Origin: Deltaproteobacteria bacterium | Lineage (GTDB): Bacteria; Myxococcota; Kuafuiibacteriia; Kuafuiibacteriales; Kuafuiibacteriaceae | DNA length: 64,000 bases | Assembly: GCA_016703535.1 (NCBI GenBank) | Contig: JADJBV010000002.1 | Span: 1,736,001 to 1,800,000, forward strand | Reading direction: 5' to 3' | Shown here: in pieces, positions 27,013 to 35,516 of the stretch | How positions within the stretch are numbered: the stretch's first letter is position 1 | How the letters are laid out: the number at the start of each line of letters is the position of its first letter | Position numbers and translations under genes: made by a program | Notes under the pieces: generated by a model | The model's input: only the letters and a program-made list of their open reading frames with translations | What the model was told of the DNA's origin: nothing | Databases searched by the model: none

Positions 27013-28447
27013 CGTTCGCCGACCGTTCTAACTCGACCGGGAGGCGAATGACAAAGCGCGCCCCGCCGCCTTCCCGTTCGGCGACCTCGATCTGCCCTCG
27101 GTGGGCCAGGATGGTCTTCTTGACCAAGGCCAACCCCAGGCCGGTTCCTTTTTGTTTGGTGGTGTAAAAAGGCCGCCAAATTTCGGCTCGTTTGTCCTCG
27201 GGAACCCCCGGCCCGTTGTCCCGGACCTCCAGCACCACCTCACCGTCTTTGCGGCCGGCCCACAACTCGACCTGGCCGTTGCTGGCGGGGGCGGCCTGGA
27301 TGCCGTTGCGGACCAGGTTCAACAAGGCCCGCTTGATGGTGTCGGGATCCAGGGAGACCTCCAGCTCGGGGGGCGTCTCTTGCAGCAGGCGCACGCCTTT
27401 GTCGTGGGCGTCTTTGCCGGCGACCCCCAACACCTCTTCGTAGAGGTCCTTGATCTTGGTGGGCCGCGGATCCGGCTCTCGTTTTCGGGCGAAATCGAGG
27501 AAGTCGTTGACCACCTTGGCCAACACCGAAAGTTCCCTGAGGATCTTCTCGACGTGTTTGCGGCGCGGATCGCTCGACTCCAGATCTTCTTTGAGCAGAC
27601 CGCCAAAAAGTTCGATTCCGCCGAGGGGGTTTCGGACCTCGTGGGCGATGCCCGCCAACATCAGCTGCAGCTCTTCGTCCCGGGCCTTCAGCGACGCCGC
27701 CATTTGCCCCATGGTCTCGCCCAAAACCGCCGCTTCCTCCGGGCCTTCGGTCGGCACCTGGGTCGAAAGTTCTCCTCGGCCGATCCGCTCGGCCGCCGCC
27801 GAAAGCGCCGAAAGGGGGACCGAAACCCGCCGGGCGATGCTGCGGGCCGACACCATCAAGATCACCAAGGCCAACCCCACCGCGACCAAGAGGGAGTTGC
27901 GCAGGGTGGTGAGGGCCTCCTCGTAACTCGCCGGCGCCTCGACGACCACAAAGGCCACCACCAACCCGTCGTCATCGTAGAGGGGCGCATAGCCGCTTTT
28001 GTAGGGCCGCCCGTCGGGCCCATCAAAAAGCACCGTGGCGGCGGTCTGCTTCTGCTTCACCAAGGAGAGCTCGTGGCGATCGAAGCGGGCCCGGGTATAG
28101 GCGTCGCCGATCTTCAGCTCCTCTTTGGTGTCGAGGAGCGCCGTGCCGTCGTCCAGGAGGCCCACCACGATCCGCGCCGAGCGGGTCGCCTCCCGGAGGC
28201 TCTCCAGCTTGGCCAGCGCGTTTTTTTTGGTGCGAGTTTCGTCATCGCCGGCTTCCAGGGCCGCGATCCGCGGGCCCACCAAGGGACCGGCCGCTTGCGC
28301 CACCACCAACAGTCGTTCGCCCAAGGCCTGATCCAGCGCGTGCCGGGCCCGGGCCACCGCAAACCAAGCCACCGCGATCAACGCCATGGTCGCCGGCACG
28401 ACCAGCGCCACCAACAGCTGCTGGCGGAGGGTGATCCGGCTCTTCAC
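26990..28447 (-). CDS. sensor histidine kinase, cognate to the NtrC-type regulator
   Basis: The 485-residue inner-membrane kinase has membrane helices at about 10-32 and 180-202 flanking a periplasmic sensor region of about 145 residues (with the Cache-like phrases GLLDDGTALLDTKEE and DGRPYKSGYAPLYDDDG), a HAMP segment (about 203-255), a HisKA domain with phospho-acceptor His269 in AGIAHEVRNPLGGIE and a HATPase domain (N-box RNGIQAAP, G1 DNGPGVPED, F-box WRPFYTTK, G2 GTGLGLALVK). The His-Glu pair is intact. Its start overlaps the sigma-54-activator gene by four bases (ATGA), and the NtrC-type regulator overlaps its 3' end. Confidence 0.93.
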   Translation of the reverse strand: MKSRITLRQQLLVALVVPATMALIAVAWFAVARARHALDQALGERLLVVAQAAGPLVGPRIAALEAGDDETRTKKNALAKLESLREATRSARIVVGLLDDGTALLDTKEELKIGDAYTRARFDRHELSLVKQKQTAATVLFDGPDGRPYKSGYAPLYDDDGLVVAFVVVEAPASYEEALTTLRNSLLVAVGLALVILMVSARSIARRVSVPLSALSAAAERIGRGELSTQVPTEGPEEAAVLGETMGQMAASLKARDEELQLMLAGIAHEVRNPLGGIELFGGLLKEDLESSDPRRKHVEKILRELSVLAKVVNDFLDFARKREPDPRPTKIKDLYEEVLGVAGKDAHDKGVRLLQETPPELEVSLDPDTIKRALLNLVRNGIQAAPASNGQVELWAGRKDGEVVLEVRDNGPGVPEDKRAEIWRPFYTTKQKGTGLGLALVKKTILAHRGQIEVAEREGGGARFVIRLPVELERSANDGERPGH

Positions 28448-29532
28448 TTCTTGGAGGCTAACCGGTAGCGGGCGATCAAGCGATGGAGGATGTTCCGGTG
28501 GATCCCGGCCGCCCGGGCTGCCGCCGAGACGTTGCCTTGGTGGGCCTCGAGGAGGGCGGTGACGTAGCCCCGCTCAAAGTCCGCCAACACCGCGTCTCGC
28601 CCATCCTTGAAGTTTTTCCCCTCCCAAAGTGGGCGGGTTTGGTTCCCATCCGAGTAGGGTGGCGCGGCGCCTGAGGGGTGGTCGTCTTCGCCGAGGCCCA
28701 CGCCCGATCCCGGGGCCAGGCCGTCGGGCGCGTCGAGCAACAAGGAGCTCCCGAAGTCCTCGGGCAGACGCAGATCCCGATCCGACATGGCGGCGCCCCG
28801 CTCGATGACGTTGCGGAGCTCCCGGACGTTGCCGGGCCATGAGTGGGTGAGGAGCTTCCTTTTGGTCTCCTCTTTGATCGACATGCCGCCCGGTCCAAAG
28901 GTGTCGTCCAGGAACTTTTCGGCCAAAAAGAGCACGTCTTCGGGGCGCTCTCGCAGGGCCGGGATCTGGACCCGCACCACGTCGAGCCGAAAGTAGAGGT
29001 CTTGGCGGAAGCGACCTTCATCGACCTCTCGCCGCAGATCCCGGTTGGTCGCGGCCACCACCCGGACGTCGACGTTGATTAACTTTTGGCTGCCGACCCG
29101 CCGCACCTCGCGCTTCTCCAACACCCGCAGGAGCCGCGGCTGGAGATCCAAAGGCAACTCGCCGATCTCGTCGATGAAGACCGTGCCCCCAGAGCCGGCC
29201 TCGAAGGCGCCGGCCCGGGCCTCGATCGCCCCGGTGAAGGCCCCTTTTTCGTGACCAAAAAGTTCGGCCTCGATCAGCTCCCGCGGGATCGAGGCGCAAT
29301 CCACGACGATGTACGGGCCACTTTGGCGGGCGCTGTGTTCGTGCAGCGCTTCGGCCGCCAACTCTTTGCCGGTGCCGGTTTCACCCTGGATCAAGATGGT
29401 GGTGTCGCTCCCCGACAACTCCGCGATTCGGTCGAAGACCCGAAAGAGCAGGGGCGACCGGCTGTAGAGCCGACCCAGCTGACGTTCGGGGGTCACCACC
29501 CGACCATACCGCCGAGGTCGATCGAGCGCCAA
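28444..29532 (-). CDS. sigma-54-dependent activator without a receiver domain
   Basis: The 362-residue protein starts directly with the sigma-54 AAA+ domain: Walker A GETGTGKE, GAFTGAIEARAG, GTVFIDEIGELP and PALRERPEDVLFLAE, with a C-terminal Fis-type helix-turn-helix (VTALLEAHQGNVSAAARAAG, IHRNILHRLIARYRLA). No receiver, GAF or FHA domain precedes it, so its activity may be controlled by partners or expression. The start is uncertain: TTG 29532 is the outer limit, while GTG 29499 removes 11 residues. It overlaps the histidine kinase start by four bases and so forms one operon with a complete NtrC-like two-component pair. Confidence 0.88.
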   Translation of the reverse strand: MALDRPRRYGRVVTPERQLGRLYSRSPLLFRVFDRIAELSGSDTTILIQGETGTGKELAAEALHEHSARQSGPYIVVDCASIPRELIEAELFGHEKGAFTGAIEARAGAFEAGSGGTVFIDEIGELPLDLQPRLLRVLEKREVRRVGSQKLINVDVRVVAATNRDLRREVDEGRFRQDLYFRLDVVRVQIPALRERPEDVLFLAEKFLDDTFGPGGMSIKEETKRKLLTHSWPGNVRELRNVIERGAAMSDRDLRLPEDFGSSLLLDAPDGLAPGSGVGLGEDDHPSGAAPPYSDGNQTRPLWEGKNFKDGRDAVLADFERGYVTALLEAHQGNVSAAARAAGIHRNILHRLIARYRLASKK

Positions 29533-29585
29533 ATCTCGGGCGTTTCCGGCTTGCCCATTGTCGCCCAGGGCCTTCAGATCCCCGG

Positions 29586-30131
29586 GTGCGGTTGGTGATT
29601 GCCGGACTGGTGGGCGGGCTCCTCCTGAGCGCCTGTGATCCGCCGCCGGTCACCGCGGTGCCGATCGCCCGTCGTCAGGTCGAGCTGCGAGGGGTGGTCA
29701 TCGATCGCTTCGCCAAGGACCAACTCCGGGACCGCACGGTGGTCGAACGGGCCGAGCTGGATCGGGCCGCCGGCGTCGTGACCGGAGAGCGGGTCAAGAG
29801 CGAACTCTACCGTAAGGACGGGCCGCTGATCCCCGAAGCCGAGCTGGTCGCGGATCGGGCCACCTCCGAGCTGGGGCCAAAACGCGTCATCTTGGAGGGG
29901 GCGGTACGGCTGGCCGATCCCCAAGGTCGGGTGGTGCGGACCGAACGGCTGGTCTACGAAGGCCAAGCCGGGACCATCACCACCGATCAACCGGTTGTGC
30001 TCGAGGGGCAAAACTTCCGGGCCGAAGGCCGCGGCCTGGTCGGAAACTTGGAGGCGGGCACCATCGAACTCGGGCCCCCGGTGCGGGCCTTCATCGTGCC
30101 GGTCGACGCTCAACCTTTGAGCGACAAATAG
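29586..30131 (+). CDS. LptC-like lipoprotein (LPS export)
   Basis: The 181-residue product starts at GTG 29586 with a lipoprotein signal (LVIAGLVGGLLLSACDPP; lipobox LSAC, Cys 17). The rest is beta-rich with the LptC-like rhythm: ELRGVVIDRFAKDQL, VVERAELDRAAGVVTGE, AELVADRATSELGPKRVILE, GAVRLADPQGRVVRTERLVY and TITTDQPVVLEGQNFRAEGR, ending GLVGNLEAGTIEL. This is typical of the LptC family, which links LptFG to LptA in LPS transport. A lipid anchor replaces the usual membrane helix. No other lpt gene lies nearby. Its 3' end overlaps the convergent J-domain gene by 22 bases. Confidence 0.6.
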   Translation: MRLVIAGLVGGLLLSACDPPPVTAVPIARRQVELRGVVIDRFAKDQLRDRTVVERAELDRAAGVVTGERVKSELYRKDGPLIPEAELVADRATSELGPKRVILEGAVRLADPQGRVVRTERLVYEGQAGTITTDQPVVLEGQNFRAEGRGLVGNLEAGTIELGPPVRAFIVPVDAQPLSDK

Positions 30132-30478
30132 GCCACCAGGCCGTCGTAGGCCGAACGCAGCGCTTGGGCCAGGCGGGTGGCGGCCTGGGCTCGTTCAGGA
30201 TCTTGTTGGTGCAGGTCCGGGTGGTAACGCCGCATCAGCCGCTTGTAGGCGCCCTTGACCTCCTCGAGGGGCGCCCCGACGGGCAACTCCAGGTTGGCGT
30301 AGTACCTTTGGATCTCGGGCGGAAGGCCAGGCTCCACCACCGGCTCCGGCTGTCGAGGTGAAGGCGAGTGATCGGGATCTGGCGCGGGCGCTTGCGCCTC
30401 GGCGTCGGATCCGAGCCTCCGTGCCTGATGTCGCAGCTCGGCCCGGGCTACGTCGAAGAGGCGGCGGCCCAGGCTCAC
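30110..30478 (-). CDS. J-domain (DnaJ-like) protein
   Basis: The 122-residue protein starts at GTG 30478, which overlaps the kinase stop codon as GTGA, so it is translationally coupled to the Ser/Thr kinase. The C-terminal 65 residues are a J domain: LELPVGAPLEEVKGAYKRLM then RRYHPDLHQQDPERAQAA with the essential HPD, and helix IV (QALRSAYDGLVAYL). The N-terminal half is charged and Pro-rich without recognised motif. J domains stimulate DnaK-type ATPases; here it may recruit the chaperone to a kinase or its substrate. A longer start 30 codons upstream would run within the kinase gene and is rejected. Confidence 0.8.
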   Translation of the reverse strand: MSLGRRLFDVARAELRHQARRLGSDAEAQAPAPDPDHSPSPRQPEPVVEPGLPPEIQRYYANLELPVGAPLEEVKGAYKRLMRRYHPDLHQQDPERAQAATRLAQALRSAYDGLVAYLSLKG

Positions 30479-32223
30479 TTGTCGCTCCGCTTGGCGGCGC
30501 GGCAGGTGGTCATGCAGCCCTCCCAGTTGGGCGCGCCCATCACCGTGTTCTTCTGGTTGGTGATGCAACTCCTAACCGTTGAGCGGCTCTCCTCACTCCG
30601 CAAGGTCAGGAGGCACTCTTCGACGGTCGTTTGGCTCGCCTCCCGCTCCTCCGGAGGTTCGACGGCTTTGTTGGGCCGGGGCCGTTCAACGGGGGGCGGC
30701 GCCGTGGGCGTCGCGTCGGTGCGGCTCGGCGTCGTTCGTTTGGGTCGCACCTTGGTGGCCCCTTCTTTGGCGTCCGACGGCGGGCGTTCTTCGATCGGCG
30801 AGGAAGACGGTGAGGGATCGTTCGCCCCTTGGGCCACCACCCGCACCGTCACCTCTGGCGTGCTCGGCGAGACCCCGGGCGGCGCACCCTCGATGATCTT
30901 GACCGTCGGCGTCTCGGGTTGGTTGAGGTAGCCGTAGCCCAAGGCTGAGACCGCCAACCCCAACACCACCGCGGCGCCACCGATCGCCCACCCTTGGCGG
31001 CTGCGAACGGGGCGAACGTTGACCGAACCCCAGGAGGCCGCCGGATCGGGCCGGATCCGAGTGGCCGCGTCGGGGTTGGAGGCCGGATCGAGGAGCAGGG
31101 TCGAAGCGGCCCGGCTCGGCGTGGGGGCGGGCAAGCCAAAGCGGGTGGGCTCGAAGGCGGGACCGACCTCGGCCTGGGCGTTGGGCACCCCGGCCCGGGT
31201 CGCCTCGAACTCGGGTGATTCGCCGACCCGAGTGGGCTCCTGGGTGTATTCGCCGGACTGGGCCTTGGCCAACAACTCCTCGGCCTTCGCCTTTTCGGCG
31301 GCGTACATGCCGGAGACGAAGTCGCCGATGGCGTCGGCCGGCGCAAAGAGCAGGGGCGCCGCGGTGGCCAAGGCCTCGCGCAGGGCCCGGGCCGACGGAT
31401 AACGATCTTCACGGCCCTTGTTCAGGGCTTTGGTGAACACGGCGTCCAGCGCCTTCGGGAGGTTGGGGTTGCGATCGCTGATCGGCGGCGGCGTCTGGGT
31501 CACCACCATGTGCAAGATCTCTTGCGCGTTGGCGCCCATCACCAAGGGGCGGCCGCTCAGGGCCTCATAAAGCACCACCGACCAAGAGTAGAGATCGGAG
31601 CGCAGATCCACCGGCTCGGCCACCGCCTGTTCCGGCGACATGTAGCGCAGGGTGCCGAGCACCATACCCGGGGCGGTTCGAAAGTCGCCGAGGTTGGTTC
31701 GGGCCAAGCCGAAGTCGATGATCTTCACGTCACCCGCGTAGGTGACCATCACGTTCCGCGGCGAAAGATCGCGGTGCACGATCTGCAGATGTTGACCTTC
31801 GGAGTCTCGGTAGTCGTGGGCGTAAGAGAGGCCGTCGAGGACCTGCAGCCCGACCGTCGCCGAAAGCTCGGGGGGCAACATGCGACGTTGCTCCATGAGC
31901 TTGAACATCATGGTCTCCAGGTCTTGGCCGGCGATGTACTCCATCGCCAGGTAGAACTGGCCTCGATCCCAGCCGGCGTCGGTCAGCCGCGCGATATGGG
32001 GATGATCGAGGAGAGAGGCGACCTGGGCCTCCCGCAGGAAGCGATTGCCGACCACCGGGTCCTTGGCCAGGTGATCGTGAAGGACCTTGATGATGCAGAC
32101 CTGATCCGATCCCCGGCGTTGGGCCAAGTAGATCGAGGCCATGCCGCCGGTCGCCAGGCGATCGAACACCACGTACCGCTCCAAAACGGGGAGCGCTCTG
32201 GTCTCTGCCTCGGTTCCAATCAA
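30475..32223 (-). CDS. transmembrane serine/threonine protein kinase with Cys-containing extracytoplasmic tail
   Basis: The 582-residue kinase has its catalytic domain at residues 15-290 (Gly-loop LATGGMASIYLA, K46 in IIKVL, HRDLSPRN at 150, DFG at 170-172, LRYMSPEQAVAEP). A low-complexity region with repeated PTRVG/EATR phrases follows, then one membrane helix (IGGAAVVLGLAVSALGYGYL, about 405-425) and a Pro/Thr-rich extracytoplasmic tail. The tail ends with a four-Cys unit (ECLLTLRSEESRSTVRSC then EGCMTTCRAAKR). The start at TTG 32223 is uncertain by a few codons. The J-domain gene overlaps its stop, and an FHA-domain gene lies upstream on the same strand (89 bases); FHA domains bind phosphothreonine, so the two may interact. 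Confidence 0.9.
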   Translation of the reverse strand: MIGTEAETRALPVLERYVVFDRLATGGMASIYLAQRRGSDQVCIIKVLHDHLAKDPVVGNRFLREAQVASLLDHPHIARLTDAGWDRGQFYLAMEYIAGQDLETMMFKLMEQRRMLPPELSATVGLQVLDGLSYAHDYRDSEGQHLQIVHRDLSPRNVMVTYAGDVKIIDFGLARTNLGDFRTAPGMVLGTLRYMSPEQAVAEPVDLRSDLYSWSVVLYEALSGRPLVMGANAQEILHMVVTQTPPPISDRNPNLPKALDAVFTKALNKGREDRYPSARALREALATAAPLLFAPADAIGDFVSGMYAAEKAKAEELLAKAQSGEYTQEPTRVGESPEFEATRAGVPNAQAEVGPAFEPTRFGLPAPTPSRAASTLLLDPASNPDAATRIRPDPAASWGSVNVRPVRSRQGWAIGGAAVVLGLAVSALGYGYLNQPETPTVKIIEGAPPGVSPSTPEVTVRVVAQGANDPSPSSSPIEERPPSDAKEGATKVRPKRTTPSRTDATPTAPPPVERPRPNKAVEPPEEREASQTTVEECLLTLRSEESRSTVRSCITNQKNTVMGAPNWEGCMTTCRAAKRSDK

Positions 32224-32312
32224 TGCCGGTGCCTACGTGCCTTCCTGGCGGGGCCTCTCCATCATACTCAATGCCCCCCTGGGCTGGCAGGGCCCCCGGT
32301 GTTGCGGTGGGT

Positions 32313-33923
32313 CTATCCGCTGCGCGGTCGACCGGCCGACGCCCGCTTCCCGCTCAGCTCGTAGGCGATCAACGCATCAGCCGGCGGCCCGGCCTGGACC
32401 CGGCGTGCGTCGTAGTGATCCTGGACCTGGGCGTAAGTCGACTGATCGAGGAGGATTCCACCCGGTGCGGCGGCGGCCTGCAGGGCGATGGCGGCCTCCA
32501 GTGTGCCTCCCATCACCAGGTAGGCCATGCGGTCGTGGTGGCCAGCGATGCCGGTCAACATCCAGCCCGAGGCAATTCCGACTCGAACCCGCCGGGGCAT
32601 GGTGGCGGGGAGGCGTTGAAGGAGTGGGTCGGTGGCGGCCCGGAGGTCCCAGGCGCCGGCCACCCCTCGGAGGGCGTCTTGGCCGGGGGTGTTCCCGGCC
32701 GGGAACAAGAGGCGGAGTTCGGTCCCGCCGGTGGGCAACAACCAGGCCCGGTGCCGCTGGGCCAGGTCGCCGGCGGCGCTGACCACGGCGTTGACCGCCC
32801 GCTCCATGACCTCCAGGTCGATCCGCTCGGCGGCGGCGCCCAGGCCCGGCACGTCGACCGAAACCAAGGTGCCGTTGACCCCCTCCAAGCCCGGTCGAGG
32901 GGGGCCGCCTTGGGCCAAAGCCCGAAGCTCCGGGGCCAACAGGCTGGCGTAACCAGCCTGGCCGCTGACCGCCCGGCTGCGCGCGATCCCGGCGCTGGTC
33001 AGGTGAGCGATGGCGGTGACGGCGTCCAGATCTTCGTCGACGAAGGGCTTGGCCCGGGCGGCGTAGAGTGCACCCAGGGCCCGTTCACCGCTGGCGATCG
33101 GCGCGCAGATCACCGCGTTTTTTCCGCCCGCTTGTTTGGCGGCCTGCGGGAAGCGCAGATCTTTGGCCACGTCGTCGCTCATCACCTCGAAGTTTTTGGT
33201 GATGACCCACGCGACCACGCTGGTCGCGACGTTGGGATCTGAAAGGGGGCCCTTTGCGCCTCGGGCGGCGACCACCACCAAGGGACCTTGGCCGCCCTCC
33301 AGGTAGGCGACCAACTCGGCGCCGGTTTGCTCCAAGGCCAGGCCCAACATCGCGGCCAAGTAGCCGTCGAGATCCTGGCTTCGAGACAAGGCGTCGGTGG
33401 CCCGCACCAGCAGGTGGAGGGCCTTGGCCTGTTGGTCGTGCCCACTTCGGGCCTGCTCGAGCTGCTGGAGGATCGCCGAACGGCTGCCGGCGTCGAGGTC
33501 GGGCCGCGAGCTCCCATGGGCGGTGGGTAGGACCTGGGCCTTCATGCCCGAACGACGGGCTTCTTCGGCGGCGGTCGTCTCTTCGAAGCCGGCGGGGTGT
33601 TGTTCGGAGGGCAGACCCGGGTGGAAGTCGAGCCGGAAGTTTCCGATCCGGCAGACGTCACCGTCCTTGAGCACGCGGGTGTTCACCCGTTCCCCATTCA
33701 CCCAAGAGCCGTTGTGGGAACCCAGGTCCTGGAGCGTCGCCCGGCCCTCGAAGAAGGTGATCCGGGTGTGATGACGGCTCACCAGATCCCCTAACAGGAT
33801 GACGTCATTGGCCGGGAGTCGGCCGAAGGAGGTAATGCCCTCCCTCAAGACCAGGTTGGTCCCGTTGTGGCCCGGACCGTGGATCACCACGAAGGCCGAG
33901 TGGGATGCGGTGGGCTCGCCCAC
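32313..33923 (-). CDS. FHA-GAF protein with a degenerate class III nucleotide cyclase domain
   Basis: The 536-residue cytoplasmic protein starts at GTG 33923. The N-terminal FHA domain (10-97) has GR at 34-35, the SRHH motif (49-52) and SHNGSWVNG. A GAF domain follows (about 155-320, with KNAVICAPIASGERALGALYA). The last part (345-530) has the class III adenylate/guanylate cyclase fold: VRVGIASGWMLTGIAGHHDR and the MGGTLEAAIAL segment. One metal Asp (D357) is kept, but the second is Gly400 and the substrate-binding Asn and Arg appear as Glu476 and Ala480, so catalysis looks lost. It probably acts as a signal-binding or scaffold protein, perhaps for the neighbouring kinase. Confidence 0.82.
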   Translation of the reverse strand: MGEPTASHSAFVVIHGPGHNGTNLVLREGITSFGRLPANDVILLGDLVSRHHTRITFFEGRATLQDLGSHNGSWVNGERVNTRVLKDGDVCRIGNFRLDFHPGLPSEQHPAGFEETTAAEEARRSGMKAQVLPTAHGSSRPDLDAGSRSAILQQLEQARSGHDQQAKALHLLVRATDALSRSQDLDGYLAAMLGLALEQTGAELVAYLEGGQGPLVVVAARGAKGPLSDPNVATSVVAWVITKNFEVMSDDVAKDLRFPQAAKQAGGKNAVICAPIASGERALGALYAARAKPFVDEDLDAVTAIAHLTSAGIARSRAVSGQAGYASLLAPELRALAQGGPPRPGLEGVNGTLVSVDVPGLGAAAERIDLEVMERAVNAVVSAAGDLAQRHRAWLLPTGGTELRLLFPAGNTPGQDALRGVAGAWDLRAATDPLLQRLPATMPRRVRVGIASGWMLTGIAGHHDRMAYLVMGGTLEAAIALQAAAAPGGILLDQSTYAQVQDHYDARRVQAGPPADALIAYELSGKRASAGRPRSG

Positions 33924-33975
33924 TTCAAGGGGGATATTTCCAGTGATCCGGGTGTTCGTCTAGCATTGGGTCATC

Positions 33976-35262
33976 GTGCCCCGGACCTGGACCTCCTTTG
34001 GCCTCATTTTCTCTACGATCATCGGGGGTTCGCCGTTCTTGGCCGCCCCCGCCTGGGCCGAAGATCCCGCGAAGGAGCTGCGTGTCGTCGATCGGCAGCC
34101 GTTGTCGCTCTGCGTTTATTATCCGCAAAAGAAGGGTCGCTACGCCTCGAGCACCGACATGCTCAAGTTCGTGAGCGTCGCCGCCAGCAACACCACGGAC
34201 CTCGAGCCCCGATCCCTGACCGACGCCGAGATCACCGAATGTGCGGCCTTGACCACCCCAGTGAAGTGTTTCGTCGAGCGCATCGACGCAACTCAGCGGG
34301 CCCGACGGGCGGCGGCCGCGGCCGGCGATGATGACGACCGCTCGCGCCGCGATCTGCTGCTGGTGGTGGCGGCCCGGCCCTCCGACGATGGCGACGAAGA
34401 GCTGGTCTCGGCGGCGCTGATCGACGTCGGGACGGCGATCGATCTGATCGACAAGATGAGCAATCGAGCCCCGGACGAGGTCGAGGCCAAGATCATCGAA
34501 CGGGCCCTCTTGGCGCGGCCCGAACCCGCGAAAGTTGGCACCAGCGAAGACGCCAGCCAGTTCATCATTCGGCTGTTCGAGCGAGACTTCCGCGACGCTC
34601 TAGAGAAGACCAAACACTGGCAGCCCTACGGGATGGTGGACATCAAGACCAACGTCGGGCCCCTGAGCGTCACCGTCAACGACACCATCCAGGCCGGCGT
34701 GACCGCGCCCGCCGGCATCACCCGGCTCAAGGGCGTTCGCCTCGGCAACAACAAGATCGGGCTCAGCGGCAACGACGACGTCAGGCCCTGGGAGCAGACC
34801 GTCGAGGTGAAGTCCAACGAGATCACCTTGGTGACGCCGGTCTTCGAGGCCGCGCCCAACAGCCTGATCCCGGTGAGCAACCTGGCGGTGGAGTTGTTCG
34901 GCGGCGCCCTCTTTGCGGTCGGCACCGCCTTCCTCGTCCACGGGATCCTGGCGGACCCCGCCGGTAAGGAGGTGTGCTTCTCCAACGCCGGCGCTTGTCT
35001 GACCGATCCGCTCTGGACCCGCTTTGGTTACGCCAACGATGCCGACGAAGTGGACCTACAGCGGTCGCCCAACGGCGGCGGTCCGGCGATCGCGCCCCTC
35101 GGCTACAGCATGATGGGCGCGGGTTTGGTGATGGGGCTGGGCACCTTGTTGTTCGGTGACGACGAAAACCTGCCCTGGATCCAGGTCGTCGCGGGCTTGG
35201 CCTTGGGCGTCACGGCGTACACGGTCAGCGAGGCCCTGGACAACAAGAGCAACTTCCCCTGA
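33976..35262 (+). CDS. exported membrane-associated protein with PEGA-like region
   Basis: The 428-residue product starts at GTG 33976 with a signal peptide (SFGLIFSTIIGGSPFLAAPA then WAEDP). The first half contains an acidic, Arg-rich linker (AAAGDDDDRSRRD), then a beta-rich region (HWQPYGMVDIKTNVGPLSVT then VNDTIQAGVTAPAGI) like the PEGA-type carrier domains of myxobacterial kinase-associated proteins. Three hydrophobic segments near the C-terminus (LAVELFGGALFAVGTAFLVH, GYSMMGAGLVMGLGTLLFG, VVAGLALGVTAYTVSEAL) suggest membrane insertion. Two Cys (FSNAGAC) could pair. No function can be assigned. Gap to the downstream riboswitch promoter is small (16 bases), so it ends just before the B12 regulatory region. 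Confidence 0.55.
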   Translation: MPRTWTSFGLIFSTIIGGSPFLAAPAWAEDPAKELRVVDRQPLSLCVYYPQKKGRYASSTDMLKFVSVAASNTTDLEPRSLTDAEITECAALTTPVKCFVERIDATQRARRAAAAAGDDDDRSRRDLLLVVAARPSDDGDEELVSAALIDVGTAIDLIDKMSNRAPDEVEAKIIERALLARPEPAKVGTSEDASQFIIRLFERDFRDALEKTKHWQPYGMVDIKTNVGPLSVTVNDTIQAGVTAPAGITRLKGVRLGNNKIGLSGNDDVRPWEQTVEVKSNEITLVTPVFEAAPNSLIPVSNLAVELFGGALFAVGTAFLVHGILADPAGKEVCFSNAGACLTDPLWTRFGYANDADEVDLQRSPNGGGPAIAPLGYSMMGAGLVMGLGTLLFGDDENLPWIQVVAGLALGVTAYTVSEALDNKSNFP

Positions 35263-35278
35263 TCCGGGGCCGGCCGGG

Positions 35279-35284
35279 TTGACA
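35279..35284 (+). promoter_or_regulatory. candidate -35 element before the cobalamin riboswitch
   Basis: TTGACA (35279-35284) is a perfect consensus sigma-70 -35 hexamer about 36 bases before the riboswitch P1 stem. A good -10 was not found at the usual 16-18 base spacing, so the element is only suggested by position and quality. Confidence 0.35.
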
Positions 35285-35319
35285 GGCCCCCTCCATTGAT
35301 CGGACCACCATCGGGTTCG

Positions 35320-35505
35320 CGCGTGCGGGGGGGTGGGCCCGAGGCCACCCAGGGAAGCCGGTTCAAGTCCGGCGCGGACCCGCCACTGTAACGAGGCGCT
35401 CCTGGGCAACTGGGGGCAGGCCCGACCAATCACCCACTCGCTCTTTTTGAGCGGGGAAGGGGGTCGCGGCTGGATCCTCGAAGCCAGGAGACCGACCCGC
35501 ACGCG
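35320..35505 (+). promoter_or_regulatory. cobalamin (adenosylcobalamin) riboswitch
   Basis: The 5' leader of the BtuB-like gene has the conserved B12-riboswitch parts in order. P1 is a perfect 10-bp helix, CGCGTGCGGG (35320-35329) with CCCGCACGCG (35496-35505). Between lie AGGGAAGCCGGTTCAAGTCC (35351-35370), GGCGCGGACCCGCCACTGTAA (35371 on), the family's most conserved stretch, and the B12 box AGCCAGGAGACC (35482-35493). Binding of a cobalamin would lower expression of the downstream uptake operon. The following hairpin covers the ribosome-binding site, pointing to translational control. Confidence 0.95.
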
Positions 35506-35516
35506 AAGACGACGCT

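Noticed and set aside
35351..35400. GGTTCAAGTCC resembles a tRNA T-arm
   Set aside because: It is part of the conserved cobalamin riboswitch core, with P1 and B12 box at the right places, and no tRNA cloverleaf can be built.
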